Assembly: GCF_030409875.1 (NCBI RefSeq)
Contig: NZ_JAUFQR010000003.1
Coordinates: 310,001-374,000, forward strand
Reading direction: 5' to 3'
DNA: 64,000 nucleotides
Source: Chryseobacterium tructae
GTDB lineage: Bacteria > Bacteroidota > Bacteroidia > Flavobacteriales > Weeksellaceae
Shown here: positions 46,931 to 55,687 of the stretch, one piece after another
How positions within the stretch are numbered: position 1 is the first letter of the stretch
Layout of the letters: each line of letters starts with the position of its first letter
The notes under the pieces: generated by a model
Told to the model about the DNA's origin: nothing
What the model saw: the letters and a program-made list of their open reading frames with translations, nothing else
The model's database searches: none
Program-made: the position numbers and the translations under genes

Positions 46931-49891
46931 TTAGAAATTAGCTTTTAATGATAATCCGATAGATCTGGTAACTGGTAATCCGAATGAGTCTACTCCTACT
47001 CCTCCTGGTGTATTTCCAGATACTTGTTCAGGATCAAACGGTGCTTTTTTATAGAAGAAAAAGAGATTGGATCCTACTAAACTTACGGTAGCATTTCGCA
47101 TGTATTTTGAATTAAGATCAAATGTATATGAAATGGTAGCTTGGCGTAAACGTACTGTTGTAGCACTGTATATATAAGCTTCATCAATTCCTTTTGCATA
47201 CCCTTCTGTAGTTCCTACTGCTTTATAATATTCTCTTGGATCCGTCAAACCTGTATAAGCTTGTCCAGCGTTAGGAGTTCCTGGTGCATATACCGCATTA
47301 GGAATAGATACACCCCCTGCATTTCTTACATCAGCAGAAGCCTGGCTTACTCCATAGAAATCATTTGCTTTCTCAGTAAGAGAAAGAACCTGACCACCAA
47401 ACTTACCATCAATAAGGAAAGAAATTCCAAGTTTCCCAATATTAAAGCTATTATTGAATCCCATAATAAACTTAGGGTTTGGATTTCCTAAGTAAGATGG
47501 ATTACTTTCCGCAAGAGGAACACCTTTCTCATTAACCAAAATATGTCCCGCACCATCTCTTTTGAATTTGATTCCATAAAGATCACCAAAAGATCCGCCT
47601 AACTTAAGTTGTGTATATTGCCCACCACCGGTAAGAGTGAAAAGCTGATCCTGTGGAATACTTAAACTAGAGGGAAACAACTCAACAATTGTATTTTTAT
47701 TGGCTGAACCATTCACCATAGTTGTCCAACCTAATTTTTCTGAATTCAATACTTTATAAGATAATGAAGCTTCAAAACCGGTATTTTTGATTTTACCTGC
47801 ATTGATATAGTATGAACCTGTAGGAATTCCTCCTAGGTTGGAAGAAATTGTTGTTTCCAACAACTGGTTCGTTGCATTTGAATTATAGTAAGTAATATCA
47901 AAACTTAATCTATTATTCAATAATCTGAACTCTGTTCCTGCTTCAAAAGTTTTGTTTAATTCCGGCCTAGGGAAAAGTTCTTTATATCTAGGATCCGTAA
48001 CAAATGAACTCTTAGGATATACAATATTTCCTGCATCTACTCCGTAAGAATATCCTTTACTATACTCAACCATTGCATTAGAAATATTAGCAGGTAAACC
48101 TAAACCAACAGTGGCATAAGATCCTCTGATTTTCCAAAAATTAATCACTTCCGGAAGCTTAAAAATAGAAGATAAGATAGCATTTGCTCCTACAGATTCG
48201 TAATCAAATCCGGTTCTTCCAGTAAGAGATAATGTAGAGTCCCAGTCATTTCTAAAGGTCATATCTACATAAAACATATTTTTATACCCTAATGAAGCAC
48301 TTGCAAATACAGACTGTACCTGCTTTTTCATATTTGTATAGATATTGTGATATCCGTCTCCAGGTTTTCTATCTACATTCCATTTTAAATTATTTAATGT
48401 AAACAGGTTAGGAGCTGCCAGATAAGCGTTATCTATTTCTGTAATTTTGTTTCTTGTCGTATTGATACTTCCTCCTACTGTAAAGTCTAATGAAATAGAC
48501 TCACTTATTTTAGGGTTACCAATTAATAAAACATCTCCATAGGTAGAGGAATTTTCATAGACATTCTTTAAAATTCTTCCATTTTCACCTCCTGCTACAA
48601 GACTAGGCGCTGAATAAGCAGCAATATCACGTTGGCTATCGGAAATATTCCAACTGTAGTTTCCTCTTACTCTTGTTGATAACCAAGGATTAATTTGATA
48701 GGACAATGATACGGCACCATATGCATTTTTATTGCTCACTGTAACCGGATTTCTGTTTAAAATCCAATAAGGGTTCTGAGTTTCCGGATTTCTTTTGAAA
48801 GTTCCATCAGGCTTTATCTCCCACCAATTTTGTGCAGGCAGTAATCTTTCTTTATTGAGATAGGAATAATTATTCGGGCCGTATTGATCAAAATCTACTC
48901 CTCTCGGTAACCAGTATAAAGAAGTCAAAGGTGAGAAGGAAGCTCCCGGTGTTTGCCTGTTTTTACTTTCCTGCATTGAACCGATAAAATTGGCATCCAA
49001 TGTCAATTTATCATCCAAGAACTTACTGGAGTTTCTGAAAGAAATATTGTACTGATCAAAATAAGACATTGGAACGACCCCTTTATTCGTTGTATTTCCA
49101 ATGGAAAAATAGTTTGTTGATTTCTCATTTCCAGACTGGAAAGAAAGGCTATTCACCCAAGTGGTACCCGTTTTCAGAAAATCTTTAAGATAATTCTTAG
49201 AAGCACCTCTTGCTCCCCAACTAAATTCATTATCCCCCGGAGCCTGACCGGATATTGCCGGATCATAAGATAAATAACTATTTTGTAGTTTTGGCAGACT
49301 ATATGCATTTTCTACTGTGAGACTGCTGCTATAAGAGATTGAACTTTTACCGATACGTCCTTTTTTAGTGGTAATCAAAATCGCCCCGTTTCCTCCGGCA
49401 GAACCATATAATGCAGAAGCAGAAGCCCCCTTCAGGAAGTTCATACTTTCAATATCATCTGGATTAATGGAGCTCAGTACATCCCCTGGATCCGGCATAT
49501 TTGAATACTGTCCTATCTCTGCTGATTTCCCAGTCCCGTTGATAATAGGAATTCCATCAATTACATACAAAGGCTGGCTATTGGATACCGATTTATTACC
49601 TCTCATAATCACCCTTACCGAGCTACCTACACCATTGGTTCTGTTGATCTGTACATTGGAAACTTTTCCATTGACGGCGTTTAAAAGGTTGGGCGTTTTC
49701 ACTTCTGTCAGCTCATCCCCTCCAATCTGCTGACTGGAATAGGTAAGAGAGCGAGCCTGTCTTTTAACCCCCAAAGAGGTGACTATGACCTCCTGAATAT
49801 CGGTTGCCTTCGTAGTGTCGGCCGCTTTTTTTTCCTGTGCAACTGCAGAAAGGGAAAAAACAAATAGAACCGGTATAACTGCTTTTCTCAT
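46931..49891 (-). CDS. SusC/RagA-like TonB-dependent outer-membrane transporter
   Basis: A 986-residue protein, intact. The start at 49891 (MRKAVIPVLFVFSLSAVAQ) supplies a signal peptide; the upstream in-frame ATG at 49930 would add 13 residues with no support. The plug starts almost at once (IQEVIVTSLGVKRQARSLTYSSQQI), with NGVGSSVRVIMRGNKS and PLYVIDGIP, the SusC signature. It lacks the carboxypeptidase-regulatory-like domain many SusC proteins have in front of the plug. The barrel ends SIGLSLKANF. Together with SusD it imports oligosaccharides. Confidence 0.93.
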   Translation of the reverse strand: MRKAVIPVLFVFSLSAVAQEKKAADTTKATDIQEVIVTSLGVKRQARSLTYSSQQIGGDELTEVKTPNLLNAVNGKVSNVQINRTNGVGSSVRVIMRGNKSVSNSQPLYVIDGIPIINGTGKSAEIGQYSNMPDPGDVLSSINPDDIESMNFLKGASASALYGSAGGNGAILITTKKGRIGKSSISYSSSLTVENAYSLPKLQNSYLSYDPAISGQAPGDNEFSWGARGASKNYLKDFLKTGTTWVNSLSFQSGNEKSTNYFSIGNTTNKGVVPMSYFDQYNISFRNSSKFLDDKLTLDANFIGSMQESKNRQTPGASFSPLTSLYWLPRGVDFDQYGPNNYSYLNKERLLPAQNWWEIKPDGTFKRNPETQNPYWILNRNPVTVSNKNAYGAVSLSYQINPWLSTRVRGNYSWNISDSQRDIAAYSAPSLVAGGENGRILKNVYENSSTYGDVLLIGNPKISESISLDFTVGGSINTTRNKITEIDNAYLAAPNLFTLNNLKWNVDRKPGDGYHNIYTNMKKQVQSVFASASLGYKNMFYVDMTFRNDWDSTLSLTGRTGFDYESVGANAILSSIFKLPEVINFWKIRGSYATVGLGLPANISNAMVEYSKGYSYGVDAGNIVYPKSSFVTDPRYKELFPRPELNKTFEAGTEFRLLNNRLSFDITYYNSNATNQLLETTISSNLGGIPTGSYYINAGKIKNTGFEASLSYKVLNSEKLGWTTMVNGSANKNTIVELFPSSLSIPQDQLFTLTGGGQYTQLKLGGSFGDLYGIKFKRDGAGHILVNEKGVPLAESNPSYLGNPNPKFIMGFNNSFNIGKLGISFLIDGKFGGQVLSLTEKANDFYGVSQASADVRNAGGVSIPNAVYAPGTPNAGQAYTGLTDPREYYKAVGTTEGYAKGIDEAYIYSATTVRLRQATISYTFDLNSKYMRNATVSLVGSNLFFFYKKAPFDPEQVSGNTPGGVGVDSFGLPVTRSIGLSLKANF

Positions 49892-50252
49892 AAGGTTTAG
49901 ATTAGTTAGATTTAATTGAGAATCAATCACATTGCTTTATATTTCAATACCAAAAAGTTTATTGTTTTTTTAGCAATATTTTGGCATTTATGCATTAGAT
50001 TATTTAAAGTTTCGTTAAGATTTAATTCACATTAACAAATCTAAATTTTGTTAACAGTCAGATATAATACTATTTTATCATAAAACGATATTATTTTTTC
50101 AGTACATTAATTTAAAAACACATAAATAACTACATCCCAGTTAATTAAACAACAATTAACTCTATCAAAAAAAGGGGAATTATCTTAGAATTTATCAAAT
50201 GGAAAAAGAAAGATTTGTAAAAAATCAAGGAAACTATAGAATAAAAATAATA
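49892..50252. other. Gene-free region upstream of susC
   Basis: 361 bp, very AT-rich, between the AraC stop and the SusC start on the same strand. A TAGATTTG element at 50036-50043 (minus strand) fits a -7 box, with no clear -33 partner. A + strand frame from 50199 is a shadow of the AraC gene. No other structure was found. Confidence 0.5.
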
Positions 50253-51130
50253 TTATTCAATTTTTTTAACTCCTTTAAACTGTTCCCTGAACTCGGTAGG
50301 AGTAGTCTTTTTAATGGACTTAAAGACTTTATTAAAGTTGGCAATATTATTGAAACCAGCTTCAAAAGCAATTTCAAAAACAGTAAGATTTTTTTCCATC
50401 AACCATCTGGCAGCATAACTTATTCTAATCTCATTAAGGTAGTTGATAAATGTCTTTCCTGTTCTCTTTTTAATAAATCTATTGAATGTTACATTACTCA
50501 TGTTGACCAATGAGGCCACATTATCCAAGGTTATTTTGATTTCAAAATTCTTATGAACAAAATCATGAATAACCTTCATTTTATCATTATCATCAAATGT
50601 TTCCGATTCAATACTATACGAAGACAAAAGTATTTTATCTTCTGCTATCGCCAATTCATTGAGAATTTTCATAATTTCTATAAAGGACTCAAAGCTGTTC
50701 ATCTTGGACAGATTGAGAAACGAATCTTTTAGTTTTTCAGCTGTTTCTGTTGAAAACAAAATCCCTCTGATTGAATCTTTCATTAGATTATTAATCGGTT
50801 TCAGGACATTTTTCTGCATCATCGACTGATTAAAGAAGTCTTGATTAAACTGTATCGTAATTTCGTGAGTCTTCCTGTTCTTGCATCTATAATTTGCCCA
50901 GCAATGTGGTAAATTAGGGCCTACCAATACCAATTCTATATCACCTATTTCTCCAGTATGATCCCCAATCATCCTGCGGTACCCCTTTCCTTTGTACACA
51001 AATTAATTTCAATCTCCGGGTGATAATGGTAAGGAAAATCAAACGATGCCTTTATTCTGTCAAACACCAGAAAACTGTCTTCAGGAGATAGTGGAGTTAT
51101 TTCTCTAAGAATATTTTCTAGTCCGTTCAT
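50253..51130 (-). CDS. AraC-family regulator of the glycan locus (frameshifted as assembled)
   Basis: About 292 residues. The frame from 51130 (MNGLENILREITPLSPEDSFLVFDRIKASFDFPYHYHPEIEIN) is cut by a missing T at 51000-51002; restoring it reads NFVYKGKGYRRMIGDHTGEIGD. The N-terminus is a cupin-like sensing domain with HYHPEIE and PNLPHCW. The C-terminal AraC helix-turn-helix pair (ITLDNVASLVNMSNVTFNRFIKKRTGKTFINYLNEIR...VFEIAFEAGFNNIANFNKVFKS) is complete. It is directly upstream of susC on the same strand, so it is the best candidate to control the locus; this is inference. Confidence 0.88.
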
Positions 51131-51386
51131 ACAGGCAGCTTTGAAAAAAAAATTAATAATAAGGTTTGCATTACAAATATTGGTAAAAATGATAAAATAA
51201 TATCAATATAACCTCATGTTTTTTATTTTTTCATTGAAAAGTTTCTCTCCATTCACGATTTATAATTTAATATTTACGAATCATGTTTTTTTGTATATTT
51301 AATCCGAAATAATACTAAGGCTAAAAAAAACACCCATAAAAAGGTGTATTTTAAACATTAAATCAACCAATATTTAACTAAATAAT

Positions 51387-51802
51387 ATGAAACGTAATGC
51401 AACAGCCGTTTGGAACGGTACCATTAAAGAAGGTAAAGGACACCTTACCACTCAAAGTACAACTTTGAACCAACCCAGTATTCTTTCAATAGCCGCTTTG
51501 CAGATGGAGTGGGCACCAATCCGGAAGAGTTACTCGCAGCAGCACATGCCGGATGTTTCACGATGAAACTAAGTGCAGAACTTTCACAAGCAGGATTCAC
51601 TCCTGAAGAATTAACTACAACTTCTGTGATAACCCTTGACCCCAACATTGGAAAAATCACAAAATCAGAACTTACCCTAACAGCAAAAGTTCCCGGAATT
51701 ACAGAAGAAGAATTTCAAAAATATGCCAAAATTGCAGAAGAAGGATGCCCGGTAAGTGCGGCATTCAATTTTGAAATTACACTCAACGCAACATTGGCCT
51801 GA
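51387..51802 (+). CDS. OsmC family peroxiredoxin (frameshifted as assembled)
   Basis: About 138 residues when one A is restored at 51472-51473 (reads [11 protein letters not shown]). [18 protein letters not shown] at the start, [27 protein letters not shown] with the peroxidatic Cys, and [12 protein letters not shown] with the second Cys match OsmC thiol peroxidases acting on organic hydroperoxides. The start at ATG 51387 fits family length. It is upstream of the TetR gene and could be part of the same stress response. Confidence 0.9.
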
Positions 51803-51875
51803 TATATTTCAATTTCGTTTGTCATTTCATTCATAGCCTGAGTTTTCTTATCAGTGTAGGTAAATTTTATAAATA

Positions 51876-51899
51876 AAAATATACCGATTGGTATATTTT
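51876..51899 (+). promoter_or_regulatory. TetR-type operator palindrome
   Basis: Perfect 10-bp arms AAAATATACC (51876-51885) and GGTATATTTT (51890-51899) around GATT. It sits 31 bp upstream of the TetR ATG and next to a -7 element (51901-51908), so autorepression is likely. Confidence 0.75.
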
Positions 51900-51900
51900 G

Positions 51901-51908
51901 TATATTTG
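51901..51908 (+). promoter_or_regulatory. -7 promoter element TATATTTG of the TetR unit
   Basis: TAnnTTTG match 22 bp before the TetR start and one base after the operator palindrome, so repressor binding would block RNA polymerase. Confidence 0.55.
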
Positions 51909-51929
51909 CATTGTAAACTTGAATTGAAA

Positions 51930-52535
51930 ATGTCAAAAGCAGAAAAGACCAAACAATTTATTATTGAGAAAACAGCAACTTTGTTCAATACCAAAGGGTA
52001 TATTTCTACGTCTTTATCAGATATCACTCATGCAACGGGGCTGACTAAAGGAAGTATTTATGGAAACTTTGAGAACAAAGATCATGTTGCTATTGAAGTA
52101 TATAAATATAATGCAGGGCAATTGGGAAAAATAATGAGCCATTCTTTTAGCTCTCAATACCCAACCTCTGTTGACAAACTTTATGCTTTTGCAGATTTTT
52201 ACCGAAAAAACTGGCATACTGTGTTTTTAAACGGCGGCTGCCCTCTTATGAATGCAGCAACAGAATCTGATGATGCTTTCCCACTTTTAAAAAATCAGGT
52301 AAAAAAGTCTTTTGAAGAATGGGGTAAAAAAATATCAGCGGTAATTCTTGAAGGCCAAAATAAAGAGGAAATCAACAAAGAAGCAGATGCAGAGTATTAT
52401 GCTTCTATTTTCATCATGCTTATTGAAGGAGGGATCTTACTCTCTAAGACAACAGGTGATGACAAGTTTCTCAATATGGCTTTAGACAAAGTAAACAGCA
52501 TGATCGGTAAAGAACTTAGCATCAATTCATTATAA
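51930..52535 (+). CDS. TetR/AcrR family regulator
   Basis: A 201-residue repressor from ATG 51930 (MSKAEKTKQFIIEKTATLF). An earlier TTG frame reaches back into the promoter and is rejected. The N-terminal HTH is FNTKGYISTSLSDITHATGLTKGSIYGNFENKDHVAIEVYKY. The C-terminal helical domain includes GGCPLMNAATESDD and a hydrophobic pocket, of the TetR_C type. It is followed 10 bp later by a thiolase and then fabF copies, so it probably senses an acyl compound; this is inference. Confidence 0.92.
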   Translation: MSKAEKTKQFIIEKTATLFNTKGYISTSLSDITHATGLTKGSIYGNFENKDHVAIEVYKYNAGQLGKIMSHSFSSQYPTSVDKLYAFADFYRKNWHTVFLNGGCPLMNAATESDDAFPLLKNQVKKSFEEWGKKISAVILEGQNKEEINKEADAEYYASIFIMLIEGGILLSKTTGDDKFLNMALDKVNSMIGKELSINSL

Positions 52536-52545
52536 AACTCAAGCT

Positions 52546-53814
52546 ATGACAACAAAAAAAGTCGCTGTTGTAGGCTACAACAGAATTCCTTTTGCAAGGA
52601 TGAACACTGCTTATGCAGAGCAAGGAAATCAGGATCTTTTGCTCGCTGCCCTCGGCGGGTTAATAGATCGCTGTCATCTGGAAGGTAAAATTCTTGGTGA
52701 AGTAGCAGGTGGTGCAGTGATTAAACATATTTCGGAAAGTAACCTCATCAGAGAAACTGTGATGAATACTTCCCTTAATCCTGCGACACCTGCATGTGAT
52801 CTCCAACAAGCGTGTGATACCGGAATTGAAGCAGCCATTTATATTGCTAATAAAATAGCCCTGGGACAGATAGAATGCGGAATTGCATGTGGAGTGGAAG
52901 CCATGAGCAATATTCCTTTCGAATCTTCTCCAAGATTAAGAAAAGCATTATTAAAGGCTAATAAGGAAAAATCAGTATTTGGAAAAATAAAACATTTACT
53001 TAGTCCTAAATTCAAAGACTGGATGCCTATCCCCTACAAAGGTCAGGAACCCCAAACGGGTTTGGTAATGGGAGAGCATACTGAAATAACGGCACAATAT
53101 TATAAAATACCCAGACATGAACAGGATGAGCTGGCACTAAAGAGTCATCAAAATATGGCAAAAGCATATGATGAAGGCTTCTTTGATGACATGATTACGC
53201 CTGCTTTTGGACTGGATAAAGATAATAATCTCCGCCGCGATACCAGTCTGGAAAAACTATCCCAACTGAAACCGGCCTTTGATAAACAGAACGGAACATT
53301 AACTGCCGGAAATTCGACTCCGTTTACAGACGGAGCCTCAGCGGTATTACTGGCAAGTGAAGAATGGGCAAAAAATAATAACCTCCCAATACTCGCTTAT
53401 ATTTCTTTTTCAGAGTTAGCAGGAATAGAATATGTCCAAAACAGACAAAATCTCCTGTTAGCCCCTGTATTTGCCGCAGAAAGAATGTTGAAAAAGGCAA
53501 ATATGAATCTGGAAGATTTTGACTACTATGAAATCCATGAAGCTTTTGCTGCTCAAGTACTGGCTACTATAAAGATCTGGGAAAATGATGATTTGGCTAA
53601 AGAGTTCGGATTGGAAAAAGCATTAGGGAAAATCGATCGAAATAAGCTAAATGTGAAAGGAGGTAGTTTAGCAGCTGCCCATCCCTTTGCGGCAACAGGC
53701 GGAAGAATTATTGGAACCTTAGCAAAGCTTCTCGATCAAAAAGGAAGCGGAAAAGGTTTCATTTCTATTTGCGCTGCCCGTGGGCAAGGGGTCACCATGA
53801 TTTTAGAAAAATAG
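52546..53814 (+). CDS. Acetyl-CoA C-acyltransferase (thiolase)
   Basis: A 422-residue thiolase. ACDLQQACDTGIEAA has the acylation Cys90, EIHEAFAAQ the His, and SICAARGQGVTMIL the second Cys. NVKGGSLAAAHPFAATGGR is the conserved C-terminal block. It condenses or cleaves acyl-CoAs. It starts 10 bp after the TetR stop, pointing to co-transcription with the regulator. Direction (beta-oxidation or synthesis) cannot be read from sequence; no other beta-oxidation genes lie nearby. Confidence 0.9.
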   Translation: MTTKKVAVVGYNRIPFARMNTAYAEQGNQDLLLAALGGLIDRCHLEGKILGEVAGGAVIKHISESNLIRETVMNTSLNPATPACDLQQACDTGIEAAIYIANKIALGQIECGIACGVEAMSNIPFESSPRLRKALLKANKEKSVFGKIKHLLSPKFKDWMPIPYKGQEPQTGLVMGEHTEITAQYYKIPRHEQDELALKSHQNMAKAYDEGFFDDMITPAFGLDKDNNLRRDTSLEKLSQLKPAFDKQNGTLTAGNSTPFTDGASAVLLASEEWAKNNNLPILAYISFSELAGIEYVQNRQNLLLAPVFAAERMLKKANMNLEDFDYYEIHEAFAAQVLATIKIWENDDLAKEFGLEKALGKIDRNKLNVKGGSLAAAHPFAATGGRIIGTLAKLLDQKGSGKGFISICAARGQGVTMILEK

Positions 53815-53966
53815 AACCCTCCTATTTTCTGGTGAAAATTCATTGGCTCGTTATAGAGCAATAAGAACCACAACACAACATGATAAAACACACGAAATGA
53901 AACAGATATCAAGCCCTTTATCTTATGGAAATTTAATTTATTTAACCCTCAAATCCTCAATTAATT

Positions 53967-55202
53967 ATGAAAAGAGTTGTCATTACAGGGCTTGGTGCTA
54001 TCACCCCCCTGGGAAACAATGTCACAGAGCTATGGCAAAATAGTATCAATGGAATCAGCGGATCAAGATTGATCACCCATTTTAATATAGAAAAATCCAA
54101 GGTTCACTTTGCCTGTGAAATCAAAAATTTTGATCCTAAAGTATATCTGAATCATAATGAAATTAAAAGAAGTGACTTGTTCTCACAATATGCCATGTAT
54201 GCTTCCTCAGAAGCCCTTCAGGACTCTGGTCTGGAATTAGAAAAAACAAACCCCTTTGACATTGGGGTTATATGGGGCACAGGACAGGCCGGAATGTGGA
54301 CTTTTGAAAATGAAGTTATGGAGTTTGCCAATGGAAATGGTACTTCACGTTTCAATCCCTTCTTTGTTCCTAAGTTTATTGCCAGTATGGCGTCAGGTAT
54401 GATTTCTATGAAATATGGGCTTCAGGGAATCTGCTATTCAACCGTATCCGCATGTGCAACAGGAAATGCAACCCTGATGGATGCCTTCAACTATATCCGG
54501 TTTGGTAAAGCAAAAGTAATCGTCAGCGGCAGTTCTGAGGCAGCAATTACTCCTGCATCAGTAGGAGGCTTTTCGGTGATGAAAGCCATGTCTACCAGAA
54601 ATGATAAAACAGCAAGCCGTCCTTATGATGCAGAAAGAGATGGTTTTGTAATAGGTGAAGGGGCAGGAGCTCTGATATTGGAAGAATATGAACATGCAAA
54701 AGCGAGAGGAGCTAAAATCTATGCCGAATTAGCAGGAGCAGCAATGACGGCTGATGCCCATCATATGACCGCACCTCATCCTGATGGAACCGGAGCTATG
54801 AAATCAATGGAACTGGCTTTAAAAGAAGCAGGAGCTAATACAGAAGACATCGATTATCTCAATCCACATGCAACATCTACTCCCCTTGGAGATCTTATTG
54901 AAATAAAAGCAATCAGTAAATTATTCAAAGGAAGTAAGAATCTGGACATCAGCGCTACAAAATCAATGACAGGACACTTATTGGGTGCTGCCGGAGCTGT
55001 GGAAGCGATTCTTTCGATTAAGACCATTGAACATGGAGTAATACCGCCAACAATTAACCTCCACAAAATTGATGAAAACATTCCTAAAGATGTCAACATT
55101 GTCTTTGGAGAGGCTAAAGAAAAAGAAGTTAATTTTGCATTGAGTAATGCCTTTGGATTCGGAGGCCACAATGCAAGTGTAGTTTTCAAAAAGTTCAGCT
55201 AG
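53967..55202 (+). CDS. fabF: Beta-ketoacyl-ACP synthase II, copy 1
   Basis: A 411-residue condensing enzyme of fatty acid synthesis. Nucleophile Cys163 in TVSACATGN, His in NPHATSTPLGD and Lys/His in SATKSMTGHLLGAAGAVE form the active site; ASVVFKKF closes it. Its loop reads STRNDKTASRPYD, two residues shorter than in copy 2 (STRNDDFATASRPYD). It follows the thiolase by 152 bp and shares high identity with copy 2. No acyl carrier protein gene is adjacent, so this is not the housekeeping acpP-fabF pair. Role may be specialised; inferred. Confidence 0.92.
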   Translation: MKRVVITGLGAITPLGNNVTELWQNSINGISGSRLITHFNIEKSKVHFACEIKNFDPKVYLNHNEIKRSDLFSQYAMYASSEALQDSGLELEKTNPFDIGVIWGTGQAGMWTFENEVMEFANGNGTSRFNPFFVPKFIASMASGMISMKYGLQGICYSTVSACATGNATLMDAFNYIRFGKAKVIVSGSSEAAITPASVGGFSVMKAMSTRNDKTASRPYDAERDGFVIGEGAGALILEEYEHAKARGAKIYAELAGAAMTADAHHMTAPHPDGTGAMKSMELALKEAGANTEDIDYLNPHATSTPLGDLIEIKAISKLFKGSKNLDISATKSMTGHLLGAAGAVEAILSIKTIEHGVIPPTINLHKIDENIPKDVNIVFGEAKEKEVNFALSNAFGFGGHNASVVFKKFS

Positions 55203-55687
55203 TTCTGAAAGAAAGGTAATTAGTAAAATCCCTGCGTGGTTACCATTCAGGGATTTGAAAAACAGGAAATGATGTGAATCAATTTATAGATAGAGCCATT
55301 ATGGTCTCCTCATATTCTCTCATTGATTTTATTTAATTCATTTTATGATCAATGAAAGACTTCAAATAACTTCGTGAAGACGTTTTATAAAAAAGCATTC
55401 AAAAATTTAACAAAATAAGCTGAATGCAAGAGTTAAATCTCAAGATATCGCTCATGAACAAAGGAGCAGAAATAATTTTGAAAAAAATAATATAAATATA
55501 AAATAGCTTCAAAAACTAAAATCTTTTATTATGCACTAAATAATATGATTGATTATTCGTCTACAGCGAAAGAAAAATGATAATATTGCAAACGGAAATT
55601 CAGATGATAAAAGAAAGAAGCAAAATACATGGATAGACCAGGTTTATCACATGAAAGTCTAATCGATTTAAAATTAGTAACTACAGT
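55203..55687 (+). other. Gene-free spacer between the two fabF copies
   Basis: 485 bp, AT-rich, with a hairpin at 55226-55256. The sequence just before the copy-2 ATG does not resemble that before copy 1, so the duplication did not clearly include the upstream region. No ORF or RNA is supported. Confidence 0.5.
55226..55256 (+). terminator. Possible terminator after fabF copy 1
   Basis: Perfect 9-bp arms AAATCCCTG and CAGGGATTT with a 13-nt loop, but followed by A-rich instead of T-rich sequence. Weak. Confidence 0.45.

Noticed and set aside
50199..50513. Plus-strand ORF of 104 codons
   Set aside because: Antisense to the conserved AraC DNA-binding domain.
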